A DNA stretch of 64,000 nt from Scilla litardierei (GCA_030789695.1 JAULAV010003586.1:1-64000), one strand, 5' to 3'. Numbered from the stretch's first letter, positions 22,838-34,650 are shown. A program made the numbers and translations. Notes: a model not told the origin generated them from the sequence alone.

Positions 22838-24342
22838 TCGATACGATCACATACATGCGGTGGCGGCAAAAGTGGAGTAAAGGAGCGGTGACGGCGAAAC
22901 CCTACAATGGAGTGGTAGTTCTGTAATTACAGGTCAGTGGCAGTTTCATAAACTCATGGCATGACTGTAGTGACAATTATATTTTTAGGGTAGAAACTCG
23001 AGGGATAGCAATTCTGTAATTTTGGGACGGCGGCTCATTAAGGGGAGAGTTTATGATGAAGATGATGAAGTGAATTGTGAAAGAGTTATAGTACTTGTCT
23101 AGATTAGATTATATTAACATTAGGATTAATTGGAAGACTTGTCATCCCCTCGAATTAAGGCCAAAACATTATAGTTCCGTGAGTTATCAAATAAAGATCC
23201 TATTTTGCCCTAATTTTTCTCCAAATCTTTCCACAATTATATCCAAGTGGTATCAGAGCCCTTGCATCTGGAATCAATGGCGGCGGCGAAAAAGATGGAT
23301 GCTTAGGAGTCCCTCATGAACGTGGTTGAATGATTTTTGAGAATAGAAACCATGTTGAAGCAGTTTATCGAGATGAAAAGCCGTCCACCACACATGATGG
23401 TGGTTACTGAGACGGATCCAAATAAGGATGATGACGGTGAAGGTGAAATGGCAACAGAAAGAGTCATCAATAAAGGGATAGTCGTCATTGTCGATGAGAT
23501 CAAACCCAAAGGAGGCACGTGAGATCCATGTGTGGAGCGTGATCAACCCTCTTGGGGGTGCGACAGAACAAGTGGCTGGGCATGGGGAGGCATGGGAAAC
23601 CGCACACCACCCTGCAAGGGATCACCGACCGTCGGCAGGGGTGGGCAGCCCTGCGGATGCAGCAGTGTCCCCGCATGGGTTGACGGGGAATCGTGTGGGC
23701 CCACAAGACCCCGCCATGGGGCGACAACTGATGGAACAACAGAGTGGGGCCTGTATGGGCCTGGGGGCAGACCCAAGGGGGTGATGGCCCCTTAGGAGAC
23801 AATAACGACGACGGTGGAGGCCTTCGAGGCTTCGACGAGAATGGACAAAATCCAGCTCATCTTTTCGAAATTCTACATTGAGGACAAATTGTCTTTTTGG
23901 AGGGGAGTAATGATACGATCACATACAAGCAGCGACGGCAAAAGGGGTCAATTGTATGTGGTGTCAAAACCCTAGAAAGGAGTGTCAGTTCTATAATTAC
24001 AGGGTAGTGATAGTTTTGTAAATTCAGGACGGCGGCTGCAGTGGCAAAATTATAATTTCAAGATAAAAACCCTGGGGAGGGCAATTCTGTAATTTTAGGG
24101 CACCGGCTCAGTAGGGAGATTTATTATAAATTAGAGGGGAGAGTTTATGATGAAGATGATAATGAGAATTGTGAAAGAATTATAGTAGTTAGATTAGATT
24201 AGCCTTAGGATTAATTGAGAGAGTCCTCCTCCTTTCAAATTGGAGGATGTTTCTTTGTAATTCCACTCAATTATCAATAAAAATCTCATCTTGTGTCCTA
24301 AAAATCCTATTTTTTCCTTAAATTCCTTCTCCAATCCTATCA
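22838..24342 (+). mobile_element. Compact non-autonomous LTR retroelement (copy 3 of the set)
   Basis: LTRs of about 408 bp (22838-23245) and 432 bp (23911-24342) share GATACGATCACATAC starts and GAGTTTATGATGAAGATGAT. The primer site TGGTATCAGAGC is at 23248-23259 and the purine tract GGAGGGGAGTAA directly precedes the 3' LTR. The interior is only about 665 bp: a start codon at 23277, a GC-rich block at 23530-23790 and a tail encoding GGLRGFDENGQNPAHLFEIL before a TTGAGGACAAATTG version of the shared 3' motif. No pol. LTRs are diverged and no clear target duplication remains. A further partial copy of the LTR end (24361-24505) follows. Confidence 0.85.
23277..23522 (+). pseudogene. Gag-like start of compact element 3
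   Basis: MAAAKKMDA begins 17 bp after the primer site but meets a TAG within ten codons. A second frame (from 23337, 61 residues: MLKQFIEMKSRPPHM...EIKPKGGT) continues with acidic and basic residues. Position matches the gag-like start of compact element 1, but sequence similarity between the two is weak. Probably a decayed Gag N-terminus. Confidence 0.4.
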
Positions 24343-24990
24343 AATTAGAATATTATGTTGATTTGGAGAGAATTGGTAGTGATTAGTGTAGAACCATAGT
24401 TTCGTTGGGAGAGTTGACCTTTCTCTCGAATTGAAGGCAATATCTTTGTAACTCCACCCAATTATTAATGGAAAATCTCTCTCCAACACTATCAAAGATT
24501 GAGCCATGTGTAAAAGCGTATATTAATGCAGCTGGAGTGCGCCTAGAGTGGGGTGAGCTTATCACAATTTCTATTATTATATGTGATGTTATCCACTTGC
24601 CAAATCACATTTTAATACACGGGCTTATGGCGCGTGAAGTCCCATTGTGGTGGGATATAGAAGAATCCCAATAAACAATACTGGCCAAACTTTTCCATTT
24701 GAAGCTTTAGGTCGTTTCATTAGTGTGCATCAAGTGGCTGTTTCGTAGCTGCAATACTGTATGCACGCTTTAGATGTCGCTTGTGATCAATGGAGTAGAT
24801 CCTTCAATATTTACCCAATGAATGCAAAGTCAGATGACCGTGATCAATTAAATATTTCTGGTTCCACATTTTAGTGATTTTCATAGGGTGCATGAGAAAA
24901 AATTATTTGTAGGCTACTAAGTCTCTATTCATATAATAACAACTGCACCCTATATCCACTTGCCAGATGTTTTTGGAACGAAACATGCCG
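24343..24990. other. TIC21: LTR-end duplicate followed by unassigned sequence
   Basis: 24361-24505 resembles the last 140 bp of the compact-element-3 LTR (TCGAATTGAAGG, TTTGTAACTCCACCCAATTAT, CCAACACTATCA). 24510-24680 is open on the plus strand (VKAYINAAGVRLEWGELI...) without a recognised domain. Confidence 0.4.
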
Positions 24991-25330
24991 GGTACAGTTA
25001 GTTTTGGTTAAATTTCACAAAACTGGCATGAATTTCCCCTGCATTTCTCACAAAATTGTACCATAGACTGTAATTTACAAAATACTGTCACAAACGAATT
25101 GTTTCTCTGTTAAGTACCCAACGACGTTAACAGTGTTTGTAAAATGATTTTTCTCCCCACCTATGTGAGGCACTGACATGTGAGTCTCTTTGAAAATATT
25201 TTAAAAAACCAAAAAAACGCAAAAACAAAAAGCAAAAAATCCACACAAAAAAATAAATATCTGACTTGTATCTAAAAAATTCCATAAAAAAGAATTTATT
25301 TAATTGATCCAAATAGGGAAATTGACATGT
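24991..25330. repeat. Dispersed repeat related to the 35.5-36.7 kb cluster
   Basis: Shares GTTAAATTTCACAAAACT-like, GTTAACAGTGTTTGTAAAATGA and GACATGTGAGTC words with 35517-36683. Ends are not defined here. Confidence 0.5.
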
Positions 25331-25587
25331 GGATCCCAAGAAATTCAAATACTAGTAATAAAGAAAAATCTTCATCACATCCATTCTCTCCTCTCCATGT
25401 TTGTTTTCATGTTTCCTCCATCTCCATGCCCCCCCTCTCCCCCCTCATTGTTTCTTTTCTTGTTTACTCTATATTCATCTCCTGGCCTCCACCTCCCCAC
25501 GGCCTTCTCCTCTCCCCTCCTCTCGCAGCCCCATTCCCATGGCATCCTCTCTCCATCTCCTCTGCCTCTCTTCTCTTTGCCTACTCT

Positions 25588-26073
25588 TAGGGATGTAAAC
25601 GGTTAGGATATGGGTCGGTTATTGGCTCTATCATATTGGTACCCAAAATCATTTTTTGAATATGGATTCAGATATGGATAATTTGATATGGATAATTTGT
25701 GAAAGAACGGATACGGATATAAATCGGATATGGATAATGACAATGTTTGCTATTAATACACATTGAAGGTAGACATATGGATTAAAAAACATCAAAAAAT
25801 AACGATTCTACCATATCATGATATTTGGATTAAGTAATAAGCAAATATGTGTGGATATACGACCATAGATAAGAGTGATTACTTCAAGTGAATTATTGGA
25901 ATAATATATAGTCGGTAAATTGGATATACAGATCCGTATTTCTAAAAAATTAAATTTCATTATCTGAATCCGTATTCGTATTCGGTTAGATAGCTAATTT
26001 TGATAAGCATATCTGCATCAGAAAGTACGGATACGAACCCAATTCGGATAATCCGAATCCGCGTACATCTCTA
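25588..26073. mobile_element. hAT-type MITE (486 bp) in the TIC21 intron
   Basis: The left end TAGGGATGTAAACGG and right end (reverse strand) TAGAGATGTACGCGG form an imperfect terminal inverted repeat. The 8-bp flanks CCTACTCT and ACTTCTCT agree at 6 of 8 positions, consistent with an old hAT duplication. The interior is built of GGATATGGATAA-type words. It has no transposase. Confidence 0.8.
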
Positions 26074-26438
26074 ACTTCTCTCCTCCATGCCCCTCCTGCA
26101 TGGTCTCCCATCCTTCGCTTCCAATCAATGAGCGGGTTTCGGGAAAAGAAAATAAAGAGAAGAACAATTTAAGGCATGCTCTGAGCATGTGCCAAAATTA
26201 GGTAAGCTGTATCACAATTAAACATGTCGCACATTTCCCAGTTTCATAATATTGCAGAGAAAATTAGACAGCATGTAGGCATTACTAATCATAATCAAGC
26301 ATGATATCACGCATCACGGCGCGTATGTTTTACTAATATCAATGTGCACTGACGCTACCATTGGTAACATTGTCAGATTTGAGTTTTCTACGAACAAATA
26401 AATTCTTGCCCTAACAATGAACGTCATCTCCTTTGCAG

Positions 26439-26552
26439 GCTTCAGCCAACACTATCCTATCACATTTCTTAGGTCTTGTTTTCTCGTTAGAGCTTCTGCG
26501 GTCCGTTACACTACCAAACGTGCAGGGCATTCCTATTCCCAAAGCAGCATAG
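26439..26552 (+). CDS. TIC21: TIC21/PIC1 terminal coding exon
   Basis: This exon of 114 bp (37 codons plus TAG) follows acceptor CTTTGCAG. It encodes ASANTILSHFLGLVFSLELL then RSVTLPNVQGIPIPKAA, the last transmembrane segment and short tail of TIC21. The reading frame joins in phase with 11664-11867. There are no stops or frameshifts, and a plausible 3' UTR follows, so the gene end looks intact despite the very large intron. The protein is expected in the plastid inner envelope. Only 105 of roughly 290 residues are encoded in this window. Confidence 0.93.
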   Translation, partial: ASANTILSHFLGLVFSLELLRSVTLPNVQGIPIPKAA

Positions 26553-28684
26553 CCTGGCCAAGCATCTTTCCATCATTGTGTTGTACTAGTTAATTCCTTC
26601 CATTTTTAATCAAGTTAGGTCTTGTTTTGATGTATTCAGAAGAAAAAAGAGATTTTGAGCAGAAAGTGTTGTGGGTTCATGAGATGTAATGAAGATTATA
26701 GCCTGCTCGGTGTGTTCTTTCGACCCCAAGTGTACTGTGTTCGCGTATTGTATGTAACCCTTGGCGCCGAGAGTTGGTGGGAATTGTGGTTCTTCTGTTG
26801 TTTCTGCTCAATGCAAGAATTGTAGTGTTGCGATTCGGTTATTTCTCAAGAAACATGATACTGCCATTCATTTGTGTTGTTCAAGTTACTTTATGCCTTG
26901 AAGACAGTCTTCGGCTCTATTCATGTTCATGCTAAATCAGGTCTCGGATTTGTTGGTGCCCGTAAGCAAATGACTTGCATCAGCAGGCTTTTGTTGAATC
27001 CAGTTCTACATGTAGCTTTTTTTTTTTGGTGCGTCGGAAAAAAGTTCTCCATGTAGCTTTGTATGTTATCATTAGCAGTTGATCTACACGTGTTCTTAAA
27101 GGGAAACGATTGATTGTGCGTGCATGATCTTGTTCTTTTTTTTTGTTTCATGGTAATTTTAGTAATTTATGTCTTTCATTATTTCTCATTAAAAGAAGAA
27201 ACGGAAGTGACTCATTCTTCAAGTAATGCTAATCTCGGCATGAAAAATGAGGAAAATCTTTGCTAAAAGCGGGGAAGGCGGCACCGATGACTGATGCATG
27301 GAAAGGCGGATGCCATATGATTGTTCCTGGGGATGACTTCCTTCTTACATCTGTTGATCGTGGCATCAGAGTTGAACCCCATGTAGCAATCCCCCAAAAA
27401 ACCAAAAAACATCCCCAAACAAAAAAACCCAAAACCCCACTCAAACCCCAAAGAACACACAAAATTAATATAAAAAAAAAAGCCAAAAACTCAACCCCAA
27501 TCAAAAAAACCGAAAACCACGATATCCACACTCACACCCACTCTTTCCATTCCATCAAGTTCTACACTCACCGTCACTTGTATGGGTCCCACGTCCTTTG
27601 TGTGGAGTGCATCAATAAACTAGAGAAGTACATGGTTGTTGCTCGTGATGTTGCCAAGATGAGTATATTCAGAGTTTCAGGCTGAGGTTTGAAGCATATC
27701 GAATGCTTCTGATCAACCCAGCTAGTGAAAGAAATGATCCAATATCTGCTAGGATCATTTATCCACGCTAGACGGTTAGGAAACGGAGAACTCCATCAGC
27801 TGCGATGCAGGTAATGAACAAACGTCACAAACAAGCTCGAAGCAGCGGCAGACGAAAAAAAAGAGCAGACAGATGACAACAAGAAATGTCAAGAATACAT
27901 CTAGAAATGATAATAGTGGCCGCCAAATATCATTCACGTGATGTTAGATGCTTACCTGCTTAACTTAATGACATTCAATATCTTGGGCTAACCTTTCTAA
28001 CAAAAATTCTGCACTAAGGGATCGAATTGTAATATTGACAAAGATTTCCAGCTTGAATGTTTTGTGAAACAAAGCTCTACCATACCAGTACCAGACACCA
28101 GAGATTTATGTACCTGTGGATATAAAAAAGAGAGCGTTTGGTCAAAAAAAAAAAAACTGGATTTTAAAAGTATGAAATATTATGAAAAAAATAATTGGTT
28201 TAGAAATATAAATGAAGACCAAAAGTTCTAGCAGTCATCTACCATTTAGAAATTTGAACATGCCTATTAACAGTATAATTAAAGAAGTAAACCAACTCTA
28301 AGTGTAAATACGCGCTTTCCATTTGGTCCCTTAATGAAGTAATGCTATTTTCATAAAATTTTCATCTCCTCAGCATCTCCTCTCACTCTATAACTCTTTG
28401 GTATAGCTACACCTGTTAGGCATAATTGATGAAGAGAGTAGAGTCCCCCAACAACCATTAAATTGTGGGTGTCAACAAATTACGATATTTCCCAATGTAT
28501 TCAACTTTAAGTGATTCATCTTGCAGAATCAGAACCCTGTGCAAAAGAATGTGAGAATCTCAAAACTAGGAAACATGTCCTCTCGGAACAATCTTTTTAT
28601 TTTTGAAGTACAACATTGAATATTATGCTATACGGCGCAGGACGGAAGGGTGGAATTGTGTAGGGAAATTGGGGGAGAAAACTT
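26553..28684. other. TIC21 3' UTR then unassigned sequence
   Basis: The first few hundred bases are the likely 3' UTR; several T-rich and AATAA-poor stretches make the polyadenylation site uncertain. 27260-27400 is open on the plus strand (TDAWKGGCHMIVPGDDFLL...) and 27540-27685 continues open. A poly-A/C-rich stretch of lysine-proline codons (27385-27500) connects them. I recognise no family and would not call a gene. 27700-28680 shows nothing I can assign. Confidence 0.35.
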
Positions 28685-29105
28685 AGAAATTTGATAAATT
28701 TTGTGCATTGCACCCCAGAGATCTGATGACCACCGACTCACACGTCTCATACATGGAGATTTTTCAGACCTCACGGTTAGGTAGCTACGCCAACTCTCGC
28801 ACTCTCAATGCAAAAGATTTAATTGATGCAAACAATGTTTGCACAAAATTTCATTCATTAATCTTCATTGAAAATAAAACACGTCTAAGGCATTTAAATA
28901 AGCTAACAAAAAGCACACATTACTACCATAACCGACATAGGACTAAAAGTTACTAAAAATAAAAAGGCTCAAAATAAAAGGACATAAAAAAGAAATCAAA
29001 CTAAACTAAAGAATTCATCTTCTAAAAAGATACACAAATAACAAATTCATGAAAGATTCAAATAATTCTAAAATTAATTTGAATCGGATTGAATCCTCAT
29101 CATTC
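28685..29105 (-). repeat. LTR family B, copy 1
   Basis: Collinear with 34655-35095 and, in opposite orientation, with 40298-40777: shared words CTCTCGCACTCTCAATGCAA, TGCAAACAATGTTTGCACA, CATTTAAATAAGCT and GGACTAAAAGTTACTAAAAA. No partner or primer site is seen beside this copy, so it is a solo or truncated LTR. Confidence 0.7.
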
Positions 29106-29789
29106 TTCTCAATTTTGAGAACTTCATCACCTGATGAATGGTGATAGAAAGAACACAACTGGATAGAAATCAGTAGTCTCTTTTAGTTGGAGAAGACGTT
29201 TCTGTAAACTTTGAAATGTAACAATATGTAAATTTGCAAGCAAATAACTACTTAAAAATATTTTCAGATCACAAAAACATGAAAGTATTTAGAACTTGTT
29301 TGTTGGTCTGATGCAACTTCCTTGTTGGTAGGATGCAAACGATCTGGGATGAAAAACTCAACGTGCTCAACTATCTTAAACTCAATGGGTGGCTCAAACG
29401 GAGGCTTTATAGAGTAGACATGTATTAGGCTTTATAGAGTAGACATGTATCAATTCAGATACTATTTTACTATATTCAACTCAGGTTCGAGATTAAGATT
29501 TGATTCGGACCTAATTGTAGACACATGCTTAGCCTCGATCTCAGGTATTAATGCAAACTCTGGCTCTGGCTCTGGCTCATTTCTGATCTTCTCTCGTAAA
29601 CCTTATACAATAGCATTTGTTTTAGCATCTATCTGTGATCCAACATATGGAACAAGACCTGCAATTGCTCGGCTAGTCATCTTCATATATAGCCCTAATA
29701 TAGCTCAGATACCTTTGCAACTATTTTCTGATCTCTATATAAAAATTAGTAGATCGATACCTTGGGGGGATATTTAGGAAGGTATCGAT
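29106..29789. other. Unassigned sequence
   Basis: AT-rich. An open frame at 29445-29777 contains a GSGSGS run and no recognised domain. Confidence 0.3.
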
Positions 29790-29797
29790 GTCGAAGC

Positions 29798-30337
29798 CAG
29801 GGGTGGAACCAGGATTCAATGACCGGGGGGCCGGAAAGCGTTACAAGAAGAAAAAACATGAAGAAATTTTTTTTGTTTAGACATTTTTCTTTTCTCAATT
29901 AGATGCCGACTCCGCCATGCAATAATTAAAAACATGAAGAAAAAATGGCATAGCTTCAAACGAAAAACTAAATATTTTGTGGATAAATTTTAATGGTATT
30001 TTATATAAAAATCTAAAACTAAATATTTTGTGGATAAATTTTAAGGTTATTTTATATAAAAATCTAAGTTTACTAGCCAATAACCCTTATTCTAATCTAA
30101 TATCGTAAAAGTTTACTCACTACAACCATGCCCAGGATTCGAACCCAGGACCAAATGAGTGGGGAAGAGACGCACAACCACCAAGCCAAAGTAACAACTT
30201 TGTTGCTGGTGATGAATTCTATTTACTTACCCTTCACTGTTGGGTCTGCTGCCATGTATATAGGTATAGGCATGTAATTTTTGAAAAATGGGGGGGGGGG
30301 CGGCCCCACCACCACCAACGTGGTGGGTCTGCCCCTG
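29798..30337. mobile_element. hAT-type MITE (540 bp) with CAGGGG ends
   Basis: The left end CAGGGGTGGAACC and right end (reverse strand) CAGGGGCAGACCC are flanked by a perfect 8-bp duplication GTCGAAGC at 29790-29797 and 30338-30345. A CAGGGG end with an 8-bp duplication marks the hAT superfamily. No transposase. The interior has a direct duplication of about 60 bp near 29962-30070 (AACTAAATATTTTGTGGATAAATTTTAA...) and a tRNA-like Pol III promoter sequence at 30135-30188. Confidence 0.92.
30135..30188 (-). promoter_or_regulatory. tRNA-like Pol III box A and box B inside the hAT MITE
   Basis: On the minus strand TGGCTTGGTGG (30178-30188) is followed 32 bp later by GGTTCGAATCC (30135-30145), a perfect box B. 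Spacing is normal for a tRNA or tRNA-derived SINE head. No cloverleaf could be closed, so this is not called a tRNA gene. Confidence 0.5.
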
Positions 30338-30775
30338 GTCGAAGCTCGGGTTTTATTTAAGCCCATTATTCACATCCTTCACAATACTCTTTTTACAATG
30401 ATAGGCATATCCTTTTCGTTTAAGTGTTATACTTTTCCTCTTCTGTTAGGATACGATAAGCAAAAAATCTTTTAATATATTGCTCTCAATATTTATACCT
30501 TCGATAACCCACGAATCTGTAACCAAACTGGGATATCAAAGTTGACCTCATCTTTAGATGGATGATGCTTCAGAAAAGTCAAAAAATATCGCAAAAACAT
30601 GCGATAAGTAGGCGAACTGTTCAAAACTCACCATGATAGTATCAAACCTAGGGGAGTAACTATGCGCACAAACCGTTTTGCTCGCGTGCACAACCACTTA
30701 TTTACAAGTTTGCCATTCAAAAATTACTCCTCTTTTACCCTCATCGCCGCACCCCGACTCCGCCGCCGCCGACCC

Positions 30776-33113
30776 TGTTGGAAGTAACGATGTAGGATCT
30801 CTAGTTTGATGATAACAAACATGTACGAACTATTTAACGTGTGTGCTAAGTGTGTTTCAGGAATGGAAAAATAGTAAATCTACATTTGATGACTTAGTCA
30901 ACGCGGTGGAAAAATTGCTATTCATATAGCACATTGGAAGAGGGAGAAATGGCTATTCATATAGTAACTTGGACTTGGTCAAAGAGATGGTGACTATAGC
31001 TACAAATATTGGACCAAGTCAAATTGGAGAGGATCTTATTCATATCAATTTAAGATTGATTCATATCTCCATTGCCATTCTAATTCTATATTATTTGTTG
31101 AAGGGGGAGCACTAGAAATACATGTTCAAGGGGGAGCTTGAAAATAAGGGGAGCCGGCTTATCACTAATGCTTGAAAGTCTCATTGTATACATCATATGC
31201 ATTACATCCTTCATCACACTTCACAAAAATTTCTCATTGCTCAAATCTTTTATTGGTTTGTCATCATCAAAAGGGGGAGATTGTTGGAAGCAACGATCTA
31301 GGATCTCTAATTTGATGATAACAAATATGTACGAACTATTTAACGCGTGTGCTAAGTGTGTTTCGAGAATGGCAAAGTAGTAAATCTACATTTGATGACT
31401 TAGTCAACGCGGTGGAGAAATTGCTATTCATATAGCAAATTGGAAGATGGAGAAATGGCTATTCATATATCAACTTGAACTTGGTCAAAGAGATGGTGAC
31501 TATAGTTACAAATATTAGACCAAGTCAAATTGGAGAGGATCTTATTCATATCAATTTAAGATTGATTCATATCTACATTGCCATTCTAATCCTATTCCAA
31601 TATGGAAAGATATGGAGTATCTCTTTCAAATTTCCTTTGATTGATTCAAATCAATTAAAGATCCTATCAAATCTCCTATACCATTTGATTCCAAAATCCT
31701 AATTCAATTAGTATTGCAATGAGATCTAATTCAAATCCTATAGCTACACAAATTGAATTCCATTGCCATTCATATTCAAACTCCATATCCTAAGAGATTT
31801 ATTCAAATCCTAATCAAACTAGGATTCCCTCCAATCTTCATCAAATATGAAATTCTAATTGATTCTATCATATCTCATCCTCTCCTATATAAACCCATAT
31901 TCAAAGAGAGATTTTGAGAGAGAGGAAACCAAAGAAATTCGGCCACAACCCTAGAGAAAACCTTCATAGCCGCAACTTTGCAATGAGCTCGACGGACGAC
32001 GCTAAAAAGTGCATAACTTTCTCCACAGAGCTTGGATTGACGAACCGTTTGCGCCAGGACGATCACAACTCAGTGCTCTACAACGGGATGATATTTTTCT
32101 GATTTTAATCTCTGTATTAAATCAGTGGTATTTATTTTAGCATGAGTTGTATTCTGAATAGCTTCATATATTTCATCATCTCCTAGGCCAAAGTTCTTCG
32201 TCTCCTCCAAGCCCTTGGACGCAAGCTACTTCTCCAAGTTACTCTCCACATCTTCCTGCGCAACTCCATAGCTCAAGCACTCATCAAGGCTGCAACATCC
32301 GATAAGAGAACCATAGCCGCAAGTTGCCATTAACGAGAAGAGAACCATAGCCGCAAGTTGCCATCGAAGAGGAGAGACCATATCCGCAAGGTGCATCACC
32401 CAAACACCAAGAGGAGGTTGCTAAAACATCAAGGGTCTGCACATGGACTGCTAGAGCAAACAAGGGGCTGTCCATGCACTGCAGGTTCAGTCCACGCACT
32501 GTTGGGTTCAGTCAACGCACTGCCGCTGCACCATCAAGATAAGGCCGCAATAATCAAAGAGGAGTCAAGCGAGAGCGGCAACTTGAGTTGCAGACGAGAC
32601 GAGACATCTATATCTTGCCAGACGAGAGCTGGCATGTGTCGATTGACGAAGACAACCACCGCTACACAAACTGAGCTTTCTAAACTCTTATTTATTATTT
32701 TGTGTAGTAGTTAGATCTTTGTAGGGAAAACTTTACCACTTTTGTATTCTTTTGGGACTTGTCTGGTTGGGGCTAGACAAGAGGGTCTTGACGTGTTATT
32801 ACAGTCAAGATATGCATTTACTAGGTTGATAGGGTTCTACACTTTGTTGAGTGTGATAGTCTAGGTGGAAAGTTGGAGCTAGGACCACATTGTAGGTGTA
32901 CAGAAGGAACATATTAATACTAGTATTTTCTTGGGGGCTGGAGTATGTCGTTGATGCGATCGAACCAGTGTAAATCTGATGTGTATTATTCTATGCTTGC
33001 ATTCTATTCACCCTGCTTGTGTGTTTTTAACTGCGTGTGATTTCTCGTGAGTTGCATGAGAATATTTTTAAAAGCCTATTTACCCCACTCTAGGCTAGAA
33101 TCTAGATCCAACA
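30776..33113 (+). mobile_element. SIRE-like copia element, internally deleted
   Basis: LTR sequence starting TGTTGGAAG occurs at 30776 and again at 31282. The first copy stops near 31085 and passes into the 3' internal tail. That tail ends TTTGTCATCATCAAAAGGGGGAGA, the typical SIRE/Maximus purine tract before the 3' LTR (split here over 31257-31280). The 3' LTR runs 31282-33113 and ends with GCCTATTTACCCC...CCAACA. A perfect 5-bp duplication GACCC flanks the element (30771-30775, 33114-33118). Almost all of gag-pol is deleted. Confidence 0.88.
31282..33113 (+). repeat. 3' LTR of the SIRE-like element
   Basis: About 1.83 kb, beginning TGTTGGAAGCAACG and ending ATCTAGATCCAACA. A TATATAAACCC promoter-like stretch lies at about 31887. 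Confidence 0.85.
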
Positions 33114-33600
33114 GACCCCGCCGCCGGGTTTTAGGGGTTGAAATATGTGGTAGGGAAGAGTGGTGGGGGAGTGGTGGGGTTGTCGGAGGGGGTGGCGAAC
33201 GGGAGGGGAAAGTGTTGTTGGTGGACGGGGCGAAGGAGGGGGGCAGCGGAGTGGGCTGGGGAAGGAGTGGTCAGCGGAGGGGACGGCGGAGGCGGAGGGG
33301 GCTGGGAAAGAAGTGGTCGGCTGAAGGGGCTGGGGCTGGGAAAGAAGTGGTCGGCGGAGGTGGTGCGAGGGGGCTGGGGAAGAAGATGGTCGGCAGAGGT
33401 GGGGCTGGAGAAGAAGTGGTCGACCGCAGAAGCGGGGCTGAGTAGTCGGCGACGAAGTGGGCTGGAGAAGAAGTGTCGACGACAGAAGCGGGGCTGAGTA
33501 GTCGACGACGCGAGGGGCGGGGTGGGGGAGGTGATGATGGTCGACAGAGGGGGCGTTGGAGGGGTTGGGAAAGATGAAGTGGGTCGGTGGCAGTGGTCGA
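33114..33600. repeat. G-rich low-complexity interior of the TIR element
   Basis: Repeated GGAAAGAAGTGGTCGGC and GGGGCTGGGG units on the plus strand. They generate long proline/serine-rich open frames on the minus strand, which I do not regard as a gene. Confidence 0.8.
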
Positions 33601-33767
33601 CGCGGGGGCAGGGGTGGCAATGTTGTGGCCGGCGGTGTCGCATTTTGCTCACTGCGCACAATGAGGATAGTTTGGAGATTAAAATTTGGTGCGCGCTGTG
33701 AGAAATTTTGAATGACAAACTTGTAAATAAGTCGAAATCTGGTTATGCGCGTAGCAACTGCCCAAAT

Positions 33768-34650
33768 CTAATTCTGGCTTGTAACTGGCTCAAACAACTT
33801 GAAGGTAAGATTGAAATAGTTTTAAATCACCAAAATACGAACTTTGCACAAAATAACTGAAAAATCCTTAAAATCATCTATTATTAGCACGCGATAATGT
33901 AGCAAGCTGACACTATCAATGAACGGCTCAATCAGCGCTATTGAATGGTAAATGGCTTATGGCTCGAGTCGGCTCGAGATTGTCTCAGTCGGCTTGGTCC
34001 AAGCTAATAAACATTATCGATTCGACTCAGCTTTGTGCGGCTTGCATCAGCTTAGATTTGAACCGATAAACAGTGCTAGCTCAAGAGCCGATCTCAACAA
34101 AATTGGCTCGCCTGAGCTATACACTATAGCCGATTAGAACCGATTAGATTTCGATGACTTTCATCATCGATTTTTGCTGAATTTTGGTGCGTTAGCAAGT
34201 GACGACAAAGGCTTTTAGAAATGATGATGGGGCCATCCAACATGGGCATCAACAACATCAGTGAGATTTATTTATTGACAATGGCGATGAAATTTGTTGA
34301 TGATGATGATGGGGTCAGCGAAGGAGGACGATGCCAACAGTGAATATGGTGAGGCGATGCGATTATTGGTGCTTTAACAAGGACGAAGGATAATGATGGA
34401 TGCCGTAGCGGCGACTAATTGGGTAAGGTTAGGTTTAGAGTTAGTGTTTTAATGAAGGGAAGAAGAACAGTGCTTCGTAGAAATTTACTAGGGTTTTTAC
34501 AAAGGGTGGCATATATGGTTTTGGGGTTGGGGAATTTTTTTGAATCTAAAGGCAAACTAACCCTAAACTAAAAAAATAAAGATCAATTAAAAATCCAAAA
34601 ATTCATCTTTGAAACGAAATTTGACGCAAGATGGACAATGGCAAGATTAT
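33768..34650. other. Unassigned sequence
   Basis: Contains GGCTCGAG-type short repeats (33960-34130) and GATGATGATGG runs; no gene or element end recognised. Confidence 0.35.

Larger units (their letters stand above)
11868..26438 (+). other. TIC21: TIC21 last intron, 14,571 bp, filled with transposons
   Basis: The donor GTACATGCAAAAT follows exon codon CAG and the acceptor CTCCTTTGCAG precedes GCTTCAGCC. Both exons are phase 0 and contiguous in the protein. The intron contains a gypsy element, copia remains, a compact LTR element and a hAT MITE. Whether it is spliced efficiently cannot be seen from sequence alone. Confidence 0.88.
30651..33767. mobile_element. TIR element of an unnamed family, interrupted by a SIRE-like insertion
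   Basis: The left end GGGGAGTAACTATGCGCAC and the right end (reverse strand) GGCAGTTGCTACGCGCAT match. The match continues inward through CACTTATTTACAAGTTTG and CATTCAAAA on both sides. Flanks CAAACCTA and CAAATCTA agree at 7 of 8, suggesting an 8-bp duplication and possibly hAT. Without the 2.3-kb insertion at 30776-33113 the element is about 0.8 kb. Its interior is GC-rich with GGCGGAGG-type repeats (33114-33600). A second, truncated copy is at 61726-62315. Confidence 0.72.

Noticed and set aside
27260..27685. Plus frame of 141 residues as a host gene
   Set aside because: No recognisable domain, a low-complexity Lys/Pro middle, and no supporting splice structure; left as unassigned sequence.
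30135..30196. Possible tRNA gene on the minus strand
   Set aside because: Boxes A and B are present but I could not form the acceptor and anticodon stems, and the sequence lies inside a hAT MITE.
33102..33718. Two long minus-strand frames (185 and 195 residues) rich in Pro, Ser and His
   Set aside because: They come from the G-rich tandem-like core of a TIR element, overlap each other in different frames, and show no domain.
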